Source: Hypomesus transpacificus
Lineage: Eukaryota; Chordata; Actinopteri; Osmeriformes; Osmeridae
DNA length: 64,000 nucleotides
Reading direction: 5' to 3'
NCBI RefSeq assembly: GCF_021917145.1
Contig: NC_061073.1
Coordinates: forward strand, 16,699,942-16,763,941
The notes beneath the pieces are model-generated. The model saw only the letters and a list, made by a program, of their open reading frames with translations. It did not search any database and had not been told where the DNA came from. How positions within the stretch are numbered: the first letter of the stretch is position 1; the number at the start of each line of letters is the position of its first letter. Shown here piece after piece: positions 10,820 through 23,000 of this stretch. The position numbers and the translations under genes are program-made.

Positions 10820-13618
10820 AGATCAAAGACCGGTATATATGGGGTGGCGGTTCTGGCTTGATTGACAGGTCCCGCCTGGAGTGATTTGGACAAGTGTGGA
10901 TCTTCTCAATGGAAGCTAACAATGTTTGAAGCGACTTCGCACCAGAGGCGTTGTTAGACATAAAACTCTACTAGGGGGAAAAAACCCTGTTCATATCCCT
11001 TTTTTTTCTTTCAGGCTTGCTGCACACAATGCAAGGGGCTATAGAAACTCCCCTTGCTTAACCCACTATACAACAGTTCAGGGACGCAAGTTTGATATCA
11101 GCAGTTCTTTGATATATATTTTTTACGTTAATTTGAGCGCAAATACAGTTTTTTGAGCTTCATGTAATATTGTTTTCATGTTTAAGTCAAAATAAGATGA
11201 TTGGTAGGCCTATCTTTAGTTTTTGAATGTTTTCTTAGCCTACCTCACTTCTGACTTGTGTGCCGAGTCCGACACCTGGACTTTTATGTGTGTGTTGCAG
11301 TGGCTATTTGGCAAGCTCAGAAGAGCGCGCTGACATGGAACTCTGCGTGCATCGGTTTGTGTTTTCGGTTAAACACTTTTACAAGCGTTGATTGGCATAC
11401 TACATTTATTGTTCCGGGATTATCAATCTAAGTTAATGCACTGAGTAATAAAGTAAATTGTTAAAACTCAAACTTTTGATTTTCCTAGGGCAAAGCAGAT
11501 TTATACTGGGGCAAAGCAGATTTATACTGGGGCAAAGCAGATTTATACTGGGGCACAGCAGATGTATAGTGGGGCACGTGCCCCAAGGGTCTAACGACGC
11601 CCCTGCTCTGCACGGTTTACTAGCCAGGTGCATAGAGGCAAGTAGAGGAGAAAGACCGTTAGCGAGGTGGTTTCTCAGTCAGATCCGCCCAAGGACCCGC
11701 CCTTCGCCCCTCCAAAGATGGTTACTTCCGGCTCCAAAAAACCAAGATGGCGACCAGGAAGTGTAAAAATCAAGGCTTCAAAACGGGCTTTCACAAACCA
11801 ATGGGTGACGTCACTATGGCTACGTCCATCTTTTATATACAGTCTACGGACGAAAATGAACATATGCACAACTGAAACTCACAAAAGACACTTTTATTTA
11901 AGAAATAAAAAAACGACATTATGTATGAAAAAAATACAAAAATGTATTATGTGGCCTACTAGCTTATCTTAAAAAATGCAAATGCATAGCTACAATACAT
12001 GCATGTACTAAAGCTACATTTAACTATCCCATTGAATAATTCATATGGAAATTAGCATCACAAGGATTAGGAAACATTAAAGTAAAGTTTGATCTTTTGA
12101 CGGATCACTGACATCCTCATTTAACAGGCTGGGCGTGTTAACATGATAAATTTAACTGAAGCTATAACAATAAGTTACACAACTGAAGGAGCAGAAAATA
12201 AATAACAATGTTGCAGAAATACTGAGAGAGCATAAGTGAAGGCATGACTGAAGAATGTTTGCTTGAAAATTACATTCAATCTAATTCACTTAAATACAAA
12301 ATTGTTTATAAAAAATCCATAACAGGCTATTTAACCAACTAAGAAGCAGTCAGTTAAATGGCAAAGCTGCTGAGATTCAAATAAATATAAAATAAATAAG
12401 AGAAAAAACTAACTCCTTCAAGGAAATGATCCACCCTGTGTATTTACAAAATCATTCCTCATCTCCTCTTGTATGGATGAGTTAAATAAAGCATAATATG
12501 CTATTGTAGTGTTATTTTCTTTCTGTCCGGCAGGCCTATCATTCCATACCCAGAAAATTAGTTGGTGCAAAATCTTACTAGGTGCAAAATCTTTCAACTG
12601 TCCATAGAAACCTGTATTGATTTGAAATGGGTGAATTTAAGTGTGCTTTGGCTTCTGTTTGATAACTTAGTATATAGTGACACCCTTGCAGTGCTCTTTG
12701 TGAAGAGACAATGATTGAACATTTCACACTGAAGCTATTACATATTTTTTTTGAATTATGAATGTAAAGTTGCTGAGTGCACATTCATTATTATGCATGT
12801 GTACCAACAAAACCTCTATTGAAATTTGAAGCACTTACATAATATGAAAAAGTGAAAAAATTCTCTCACAGTTTTAAGCTCAGAGAGAAGGATGTTTGGA
12901 GAGAAACTGAAGGTTGAGTTGTGTATTTTAGGCTGTTTTGCTGTGTTTGTGGAACTGACCTTTTTTTTTTTTTTTCTTTCTTTAAAAAAAATACTTTGTA
13001 GTTTCAGAGTTGTGGAGTCTGATAGGTAAAAGACCAATATACAAAAAGACATTTCCTATTAAGGCCATGCAACAGATTCAATTCATGCTTCTGAGGGGAT
13101 AGTTTACCCTCGATGAGAAGGCCTTTTCATCGTTCATGCAAAATGTACCATACTGTATGTGAGGCTCATAGACGTGTTATTGCTTATCCTGCCAACATAC
13201 TGACTACTAGTGTTGCCTGTCACTCCACATTAAGGCTGGTAAAATTGTTGGTGCTGTGAATAGGCCTTGCTTGTTTAAACTGGGACCAAAATACAAATAT
13301 ATACAGGTCATTAGAACTATGTACAAGATAGATAAATATATGCTGTAAGTGAAATGTAAAAGTATAAAACGTTAAAATAAAATACAGCTGTATATTTCCA
13401 GCCAATGACCAGTCCAGCATTTTCATACAAAGGGGAACACCTTGAGGGCTGTGATGAACATGTAGGGTATTAAATACAACAACCATAGAGGGGAAAAAAC
13501 AGGACTCCATATGGCTCATCAGTTCACAAGATACAAAACACAAACAAACAGAAAGAGCACTAACAAAACACACACAAAACAGAAAGAGCACTAACAAAAC
13601 ACACACAAAACTCCCAAA
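10820..13618. other. repeat-rich gap downstream of sinhcaf
   Basis: No gene was recognised. Contents include a 21-bp tandem repeat (about four copies of gggcaaagcagatttatact, 11491-11565) and, at 11650-11850, a sequence of the kind that recurs across fish genomes (gtgacgtcactatggctacg). Then comes AT-rich unique sequence that probably holds the sinhcaf 3' untranslated region (about 13.0-13.6 kb). A 38-bp duplication (acaaaacacacacaaaac) precedes the sinhcaf stop. Confidence 0.4.
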
Positions 13619-15153
13619 CTATTTCAGCTGCCCGTCTCCAGGACCCCTCCACTGCTCCTGCTGCTTTATGGTCTGGAGCGTTCCCATGGTGACCTGTTCC
13701 TGAGTGAACAGGTTCTTCTGCAGCTGCTCCTCCTCCTCTGGAAGCTCCTCCCCTCTCAGCTCCTCCTCAACCAGCTCCTCCAGCACCTGGAGCTTTTCTC
13801 CTCCCACCTCCTCAACCTGTTCCTCCAGCACCTCCACCTCTTCCTCCTCCTCCTCTTCATCATAGCCATCCTCTTCCTCAGCCTCCTGCTGCTGCTCCTG
13901 CTGCTTTCTACGGCAGCAGGGTTTAAAGAGGTGGGGGTCGATCAGCACCTCCCCAAAGCGGCCCTTATAGATGATCCCACAGCACACCCTCTGTCTGAGG
14001 AAGACATCATGATTTGAGACACATCTGTGCAGGACTGGCATGAGATCAATTCATAATTAAGAGCTTATATTTCTTTACTCAGTGTGTGAATCTGGTTCTA
14101 TCGAGCACTAAAAACAATACTGTGATTGTTGAGTAAAATAGAATATACTATGATTTTAATGATGCCCAGGGAAAATCTGCACTGTTACAGCACTGTTGAC
14201 AAGCAATCAAAAATATATACCCAATACAAACAATCCACTATAAGCCCTACCTCTTCCAGTATGTGAGGTCCAGGAACGAAAAGACGGGCGAGCGGCTGGA
14301 GCCAGGAGAGAGCTCAGCGTCTGAGCCTTCGTCAGAAGGGCTATAGCTGGGGGACTGGGCCGGGGACATGCTGGATGTGGTGCTGTGGGCATCAGAGTCT
14401 GGGCAATGCAGAACAACACAGGCATGGGTACTGTTAGGTGTGGTAAGGGCTGTATCATTTCAACCCTAATCTGAAGGGAGATGCTTTGTGTGGTCACGTG
14501 ACAAGAGGAAACTCACTGATTCTCTTCAACTCTTTCTGCAGCCGGCTGATCTGGTTTGGCCTCGCACGCTTGGACAGAGGCTTGATCTTCTTTGGTCTGG
14601 AGGACAGCTTCAGACTGGGCCCACCTCGTGCATCAACAACCTGCAGGGGAATGGAGTTATCAGTATTCCCTCAGGGGAGCGGAGTTATCAATATGTAATC
14701 CTTCTCAGGTGATACGCCAGTTTCAGTATCCTGAGAGGTGCCTACATGATTCCAGTTCTTCTTGGACCCAGTGGGCAGTTTCTTCCATCGCTTCACCAGT
14801 AGAACACAGGCGTTACAAATCTCTCCAGTCCGAGTTTCACACAGACTTCAGGGGATGAGCAAATGCATGGTTTGGTCAGTTTAGTGAAATAAAGTACTTG
14901 TGTTACTGAGAAAGATAGTAGAAAAAGATAACCAAAATTGAACCCAGAAATCTTAGTGCACTGCATCTATGAACACATTATCCCAAACACATCACTACAA
15001 CAACTACAAAAGCTGTGTGTCTCACCCAAAGCAGCTAGTGAAGTCCTTTTCGTACCGCTTACTGTCGGTAAAGCGCGAGCTGGAAGACTTGGCGCGGCAG
15101 ATGCAACAGCCGTCTAAACTCCTGTACATCTTCGGCTTGTGAAAGCCAAACAT
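13619..15153 (-). CDS. sinhcaf: SINHCAF (FAM60A), SIN3-HDAC complex associated factor
   Basis: Subunit of the SIN3-HDAC co-repressor in the nucleus. Five coding exons join in phase: 15026-15153, 14746-14845, 14517-14640, 14251-14398, 13619-13994 (291 aa; human is 221). The start MFGFHKPKMYRS and the Cys-rich CCICRAKSSSSRFTDSKRYE are diagnostic. They are followed by ICNACVLLVKRWKKLP, NQISRLQKELKR, HSTTSSMSPAQSPSYS and the conserved C-terminal block SPVFSFLDLTYWKRQRVCCG and FGEVLIDPHLFKPCC. After this core about 100 extra residues follow, dominated by Glu with Gln and Leu (EEEEEEEVEVLEE), encoded by ctc/cct-rich repeats. That tail is absent from human and makes the protein longer than usual. 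The last exon reads open to a TAG at 13619-13621. Confidence 0.95.
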
Positions 15154-17018
15154 CTTTAAAAAGCGCACGGACACATACTAAATCGTCTGAAGGGGTGGTG
15201 GATGGTAAATTACATTCTAAAAAAGTATTTGAGCAGTAAACTAATATTTTATCATCCGCACACAATATTACGCCACAAATAGGCTACTGATGAAATTAGG
15301 CATTTTGCGGTGCTTTGACCCAAATGAGGGAACTAGGTCAGCTGTCTGCGTGTCAGACAGATCATGTCATCCCGCTGCGCTGAGATTGTCTCCCAAATTG
15401 TGCACGATCCAACAACATAGCAAAATTATTGTTTGGGCTCCTATAGGCTCATTTTTAATTAATAAAAAATGTGTAGGCTATGCATAAAATAACGTCTGGA
15501 TACAACCGAAAGAGCCTACACGTGGGGCTAAACAAAAAGCAGATTTTAAATGTTTTATTTTATGTTACATTTTTTTTTATAACTGTTCTAGATTCACTAT
15601 TGCATAGGCTTAATGCTGTCAAAGGTAACAATTTTGTAACGCCCAAAGTAGGCGTCTAAATCTATAGAAGAATCATGCGGCAAAACCGTGTGCCGCGCCC
15701 CCAAGACTGTTTTGCCAACTCGGCGGCTGTCGGTCTCCTGACACAGAATGCAGTGCCACAACCACACACTGTAGCCGTAAAAATACAGTATGTGACGTAG
15801 CTCAACATGGCAACACACTTCAAAGGCCGGGGGGACGAGGGAGGGGGTGTAAGCTAAACTGAGGCGGCGGGGAATATTTTTATGAATCCGTTCGAAATTA
15901 AAAGTTACAAAAAAGCATGAGGAGGAAACCGTTTTTGTATACATACATGAATATGTTCGATAAAAAATAAAAAAGTAGGATATTTTTATGGTGAACAGTA
16001 GCCCAAGCCTTTCTAACCAGTAGGCTACAGTAGACGGAGCATCGACAAGTTCACCGCCCACTTTCGCGAGGAAGCATGGCAAACTAGCAGCCTCATGCGC
16101 ACCCATTTTATGTAGTACCCGTTCAGGTCAGAATTCATCGGCCCTCTGTGCTCACCTGAACTTGATTCTGATATATACACGAGTTAGGTCAAAATTGTCC
16201 ACTGAACGGTATTCTTAACGGATCTGGGCAAAATCGGTCTTCAAATCGTCGTGTAATGTCATCTTAACCCTTTGTTATTCAAGTGATGCCGCGTCACTGC
16301 GCAGTCCATTTTTAACCCCAAACACGCACGAAGTTCAAAGATTTGCGTTTAAACTTGCCCTGTGCTGGTCTGATGGTGTCATTGTATGTATTTCCGTCCG
16401 TCTATCGTTACATTTAATTTTATGTGTCCATATGACAGGAATCTTTTGCGTGCTTGTGCAAATACTCTTCAGCCATGGGTGGGCGTGTGAGGTGTGCTAA
16501 CTTGATAGCCATTTCTATCAGGATAAAGTCAAGGACTGCAGACAAACGTTCAAACACAAAAACATAAGGCATAGGGCCTATGTCGATCTGAATATATAAT
16601 AACAAACTAAACGGAACAGTCAAACCCACTTAGTCTCCCTGTTAAAACATTTGCCAAATCCTTCAGTGTTAAAGCAGTTTGTATTATCAAATACATTTGC
16701 ATTGCCTACGTTAGGAGGCAGGCGCGGGGACCCTTGTTTGCTTCCACCCTACAGAAGTCAACAAACACTATTTCACAGATTTACTTTCGCATGTCGAAAG
16801 TAATAGGGTATAATTGAAAACCATTTTTAAATTAAAGTACATTTGTATTCAGATGTGAAGCGGGTAATTCTCACATGAAGATTTAATTGTTATCCAAGCA
16901 GTCAACTCGGGTCTTGTTTTGAATGATGGAATAGAAACCAGACACCTCAGGCTATAGAACAGCCTACTTGTATTTAAAAAGGCACACTACTTGCTGAGAC
17001 AAAATAAATATGTTGTAT
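15154..17018. other. sinhcaf first intron, nothing recognised
   Basis: Presumed intron between a non-coding first exon and the ATG exon. An open stretch on the minus strand at 15597-16106 has no recognisable family and no start context worth calling. Confidence 0.45.
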
Positions 17019-17024
17019 GCTTAC

Positions 17025-17250
17025 CTTAATGCAAGTCGGGCGTAGTTGATACAAAGTAATAGCCTTTGAAATGCGTTGTAACGGTGTAACTAGTCTCCGG
17101 ATACAGCAGCATCAGTTCGCGACCACTCTCTTGTTGACGTCTCGATGCCTACACGACTGGATAGTTGTAGACCCTACTACGCACGCGCAACCTACACGCC
17201 TCCATTTTCTGATTTTCTTCAATCAAATCCATTTACATAAAGGCATGACG
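17025..17250 (-). promoter_or_regulatory. candidate non-coding first exon and promoter of sinhcaf
   Basis: On the minus strand GCATTAAG|GTAAGC at 17019-17025 is a strong splice donor in a CpG-containing region upstream of the sinhcaf ATG exon. The exon start is not determinable; 17250 is a placeholder. Inference only. Confidence 0.35.
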
Positions 17251-17259
17251 TTACACTGC

Positions 17260-18894
17260 GTCTGCACTCTGCTAGCCTTATAAGGATGGGAACATTGCGC
17301 GGGAATGGGGGGCTTGGCTCCAGTTGCTAGGGCACATTGGAGAATGTAAGCGGAGAGGCGGAGCCTGTCGTTTTACTATGGTACGCCAGATGGCTTGCAT
17401 GGAGCGACCCAGCAAGGGTTGCACATCATTAAACGAATTTGAAGCGTCGCCATGATAAACAAACGTGTCAAATCCACAATAAACCTTTAACCATGTCTAC
17501 TGGTATCTCATAACCCTAACCCTACTGGTATCTCATACAGGCCAGGCTGCTAGCTTAGACACCTGTATGATCTTCTATAGCAATTGTCACCATGATGTTC
17601 TCATAAGTATAAATAAATATCCTTCACACATTTTACTATATACTTTAATAAACACATTGTTAACACAGAAAATAACAGTGATAATTATTGCTGAACCTAA
17701 TCCACATTCAGATAGCAACAATAACGCCAACACCAATAAAACAAATTATGATGGTGATAATAATAAATAGTATGTTTGCTGAGTTTGCTTGACATTCTGT
17801 CATTCTGTGAGTGCTTGCAGGGCAGTTCAGGAGACAATTTATTATCTAATTAAAATTAGTTCACCCAGAGATGAGTAGAATTTCACCACAATAACTATTT
17901 AGTTTTTCAACCACCCATGAATTAATTGTGGCTCATCAAACATAGTTATGGAAAGAACAGGACACAGCCTGGATATGGTGAAACAGTATGATAAATGTAC
18001 ACTTCTCCAAAGCCTTAATAATAAATTAACATTCACTATTTGACAAGTAGTACAGAAGCATTTTCAGTATTTTATTAGCATAACGATTAAGACCCTGTAG
18101 TTTGACGCATAAAGTTATAACAGATTTACAAAGAAGTCAGGAAATAGAATATATCCAATAGTCAATAAACAACATATCTTAGGACTGTGAATGGAAACAT
18201 GTTCTCAGTAGACGTACTCCTCAACCTTAACCATCCCTGTGCACCCATGTCCATCCACAGCATGTGTAACTGGACGACCACAGCTTGTGGAGCTCACAGC
18301 AGAAAGACAGTTTGGCCATGCATAAGGAGTAAACAGTTCCAGTGGCAGCAGAGCCAACAGCAGGACGTTGACGGAAGCTAGTGTAAGGTGCAGGGGGGAG
18401 GGGGGGGGGGGGGACACATGTGCCTTCCTCCCCCCTCCATCACAGAATATCACAGTGTGTACAAACAGGAATGTCCACTTCTGAGGTCAAACCAGAAAGC
18501 TGTAAGCTTCCTCTGATCTATTGGCCTCGTCAACTGCCTCGTGGTTCCTTCTGATCACTTCTTGTCCCGACATGACCAACCGTCTAGTGAGAATTATACG
18601 CAACAAACAAAGCAGTCCTGGCTGTGTCTCAATAGTGTGCTTGGCTGAGTCAGACCAACCATGCATGGCTGGGTCTCAATAGTGTGCTGTGATGTTCTCT
18701 TCTTTCTCCTTAATTAGGACAGTTCTGAAAGTATCACACTATTGACAGATATTCCAAGGGCTGGTATTTAACTACTCCTCAGATAACTTCCAATATCTAC
18801 ACACAGTAGATTTGTCACCACACCCTAATGGAGGTAAGACTGTAGCCTCCATTTTTAAGTGCAACTCCAAATCCCGCAATCCTTGGCAACAGGG
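17260..18894. other. intergenic between sinhcaf and dennd5b
   Basis: Includes the upstream side of sinhcaf and, from about 17.5 kb rightward, the probable 3' untranslated region of dennd5b. A G-run lies at 18400-18413. No other gene was recognised. Confidence 0.4.
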
Positions 18895-20010
18895 TTAAAG
18901 CTCCAACCCCTTGACCAGGGCCGTCTCTAAAGTGATGTTGAAGTCTTGGAGGGTGTGCAGGAGACGGTAGAGTGCGTGAAGAGCAGAGCCGTCACGGAGA
19001 AGGGCGCCCTCCTCATACATGCGCACTGTCAGGGGACAGCCTGCCAGCAGGGGGAGCCACCGAGAGAGCAGCCGGTCCCTGCCAGGGCACACAGGTCAAA
19101 GGTCAAATCAGGCTCAACAGAGGGTGATATAGAAAAGACAGAGATCCACAATGATCAGTACAGTGTTTCTTTGTAATTGAAAGCCAAACGCTACTAAGGG
19201 CTACGACCAGCATGTATCCACTATGAGTCACCCCACCAGTAGCCACAACTGGACACAGTCAGTCTAACCCCTGTAACCATGGCAGCACTGTAGCCAAAAA
19301 CACCCAGGCGGTAATGGAGAGTGATGGAACTGGGTCAGCCAGGGGTGGGGGTGGTGAGGCAGTGCTGCTGCATGCCTCTGTTTGGGGGCCATCGCCCACC
19401 TACTAATGACTGGATACTTGAGCAAGGCTGCCATAGGTGTCCCACTGCTGCTTGAACTTTGACCTCTTGACACCTGACCCCTCACCTTACTCCCAGGCAG
19501 ACCAGTAGCTGGAATTTTCCTTCCTTGCCAATGTTCCTTTGCGAGCTGTTGATGGCATGGGCGTAACGACACAGTGAGTCCCAGACCTCAGTTGAACCCT
19601 GCAGGTCGCCCATCTGATCAGCCATCTCCATGGTTACCACAGCCTTCTCTGTTGGAGTGATAGTATAGCATGAGTTCCTAGCATCAGGTATACCATAATA
19701 ACTTGTCATCAGGAAGGATGCAGAAGGGTGTGCAGTTCTATGGCCCAGCACTAATAAAAACAAGACTGGTAGCTGAGTTGACCATGATAAAGACAAACCT
19801 GTACTACTGCATAGTCCAGTCTGGGTGGGTCAGTATCAAACTACTGGATTTACAGCACAACTTAACCATGACAAACCACAGAAATAATACATTATTTACG
19901 TTTGAGACTGACCACTAGATGGAGACATAAATATGACTATATTGTAGGCAGGAATGCAGATGAGTAAAGATGGCACCCTAGCTGTAATCCATTGTCCCTA
20001 AGCACACACG

Positions 20011-20081
<71 letters not shown>

Positions 20082-23000
20082 ACCCACAAAGTCCCATATG
20101 AACACAGTCCTCTGGAATAGGCGACTGGACTTAAACCCATGTAACAGAAAGTGTTCTAGAGAGCGGACCAGGCCTTCCTCCCCACACAGAAGCACTGTCA
20201 GGTTCCCCCTCTGTGCAAAGACAAAACACGTACATGAAACACTCAGAGACTGCAGGTAGGTCTGTTCTGATATCTGCAATTGAATTAGCTAGTGTTGCTA
20301 TTGTTGCTAAATTCAATACATTTGAGGGGGCGGAGCTTCAGTTTTTTTTCATTAGAATTTGGATGGGTAGTTAACAACACATTCTTCTGTGGTGTGATGA
20401 ACTTAAACTCATTTTCAATTCCACTTGACAGGATCTTTAAGCAGCAGGCTCTAGAGACACAGACAGGTCAGGGCCTGGAAAGACAAGTGGGTCAGACCAG
20501 GACTGGGACACATGCCAGACACAGGTTCTTCTGTGTCATGCAGACCAAACATCTCTCTCATCTCTCTCTCGCAGACCAGACAACAGTTCTCTGCTCATCC
20601 AGACTCAGAGCCAGTGGTGGAGGTAGCTGAAATCATCTCTGCACAGATCGTTTCAACCTCTCCTGGATATGTATATCTAGTGTCTTTCAGCCTAAATAAA
20701 GATGTAATCCCATAGTCTCTCAATCACAAAAAGATACACAATTCCACACACCTCTTGCTCTGGCTTGTGGAAGTGCTTAATCAGGTTGTTCATTGCCTCC
20801 CTCAGGGTCTCTTGCACCTCAGTTGAGGTCATTCCTGTGCAGGATGGATGGATGGGAGGGAGGGGGAGAGAGTGAAAGACAATAGGGTGAAGAAGAATGT
20901 CTAACAGAGTGTAAATGTGTTTCTGAATGTGATGCTTACTGTTGCGTCCTCCCAGTGCTCCCAGTCCAGTGCGTCCGCTCTGCGGTGGTGAACCCAGCTC
21001 CAGAGGAGTCCCCGCCCCCCTCCCAGCATCCTCCTCTCCTCCTGGGGACACCAGCTGACCTATCAGGACCCTCTCCAGGCTGCCGTCACCCACGCCTTTA
21101 CCCAGCCATCGGCCACAGGGGAACCTGGGGAGGGGGCAGATGACCTGAGTGTGATCTTCAAACAGGACCAGTGAGAGTGTCCAGGGTTGGGAGGGTGGGG
21201 GCTTGCCTATATAAGTGTCCAGTGTTGGGAGGGAGGGGGGAGGGGGGCTTGCCTATATAAGTGTCCAGTGTTGGGAGGGAGGGGGGAGGGGGGCTTGCCT
21301 ATATAAGTGTCCAGTGATGAGATTGTACACAAGAACACAGTCCACCAGACACTTGGCCAGTAGACCAGAGTTCTCTTGACCCAACTGCAGAGTGCTGAGT
21401 CGACCCAGGTTCTTACACTGTAACACACACACACACACACACACCCAGCATAAGAACTTGCGTACACAGTCAGTGTCTCTTCACTATATGGATGCATTTA
21501 GAAATGACAGCTTTTACTTGTGGTTCTGTCAGAACACAGGGAGCTCACCTGGAAGTAGATCTCCTGGATGTTCCTGGGGATATTTCTGACCCCTGAGTCA
21601 CCTAGCTCCCCCGACACACACACCCACGGAGTGACTGTCGTCATGGCAATGCTCAGCTTCTTCATGGGCATGATGACAACCCGGTATGGTATACCTAGAG
21701 GAACAGAGCGACAGCAAACACTCAGAAAAGATGAATTCAAACCTAATTGAGGCAGGGATGTTGATGTGAACCACTTGTGAGTGAGTATGTGTGTGCGTGT
21801 GTTTGTGTGTTTGTGCGTGCGTGTGTGTTTGTGTGTGCGTGCGTGTTTGTGTCTAGACTTACTGACAGAGGTGAAGCAGCGTGTGAAGCAGAAGTAGTCC
21901 ACTGTGTTGAGGGACAGCAGGTGGAACAAGAACTGCTCCCTCTCCTCCTCACTCAGCAGGAACGCATGAGGCTTGTACAGCTGCCTATAGGAGAGGCACA
22001 CATGGTAACATACTGTGTACTGTACATGTGCACATACAGCTGCCTGGACGAGATGAACATTTACATTTATTCATTTAGCAGACGCTTTTATCCAAAGCGA
22101 CTTCCAAGAGAGAGCTTTACAAAAGTGCATGGGTCAGGCAGACATGTTAACATACTGTATACTGTACATGTGCACAGCGTTGTGGGTACCTGACGAGCTC
22201 TTGGTTAGCCAGTAGGTCTCTGAGGTGTGGAGAGAGCATCTTCTTCTCAAGAGCCAGCTGGATCCAGGCCCGAGCCCTACCCACCTCTGAAAGACTAGAA
22301 CTCATGGCCTGGACGAACCTGGGAAGGGCAGACTGTTAGCTTTGGGCCTTTGCCTGTTGCCTAGGGTTTGATCTAAATGAAGCATGTTGAAAACAGGTTG
22401 ATTTCCATCTCCTCTCCGCATGGTGGGTTAGGGTTAGGGTTAGATGGTGGGTTAGGGTTAGGGTTAGATGGTGGGTGGGCTCTCTCTACCTCATATCCTG
22501 CAGGCAGGACCCTCTGTACGCCAGCCCCTCCTCCAGCCTGCCCTGACCCACACCATCAGATACTGTCACCAGGAGACAGGATCAAAAGACAGGGTCACAC
22601 CCCATGGTCAACACATCCACCATCACTGAGTTGAAATGTTAACAGTAGTCACTGGTGGTGAAGACTGGTCAGCAATGTTCCCTCTGATTGTATTCCGCAC
22701 TGAGCAAATAGAAATCTGTCTGAGCGCAAACATCAGTACTCTGAGCAAAGTTTGCAGAGAACTTCGCTAGCTTCTTCATAGCTAAATATATCAGAAAGCT
22801 TCACCAGCCAACCTGGACCATCACTTGTGTCCGTTTGAACAATTTCATCGAGCCATTCGTGTTTTAAAACTGCCCCTTTTTTTAATGCCTGTAAAGGTAA
22901 CATTCCTGATTTTCGTTGCCAGTCAAAGCTTGAGCAGAGCCCCAGGGTCGTCGTTTTGTTAAAAGCCTGCATCTAGAGTGACATTGAAATGTATGAAGTG

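Noticed and set aside
15597-16106. 169-codon minus-strand open frame
   Set aside because: No recognisable domain, lies in the presumed first intron of sinhcaf, no supporting splice sites.
22428-22475. Telomere-like gggttagggttaggg blocks
   Set aside because: Only two short blocks of two to three units within a local duplication (with gatggtgg). Too little to call an interstitial telomere.
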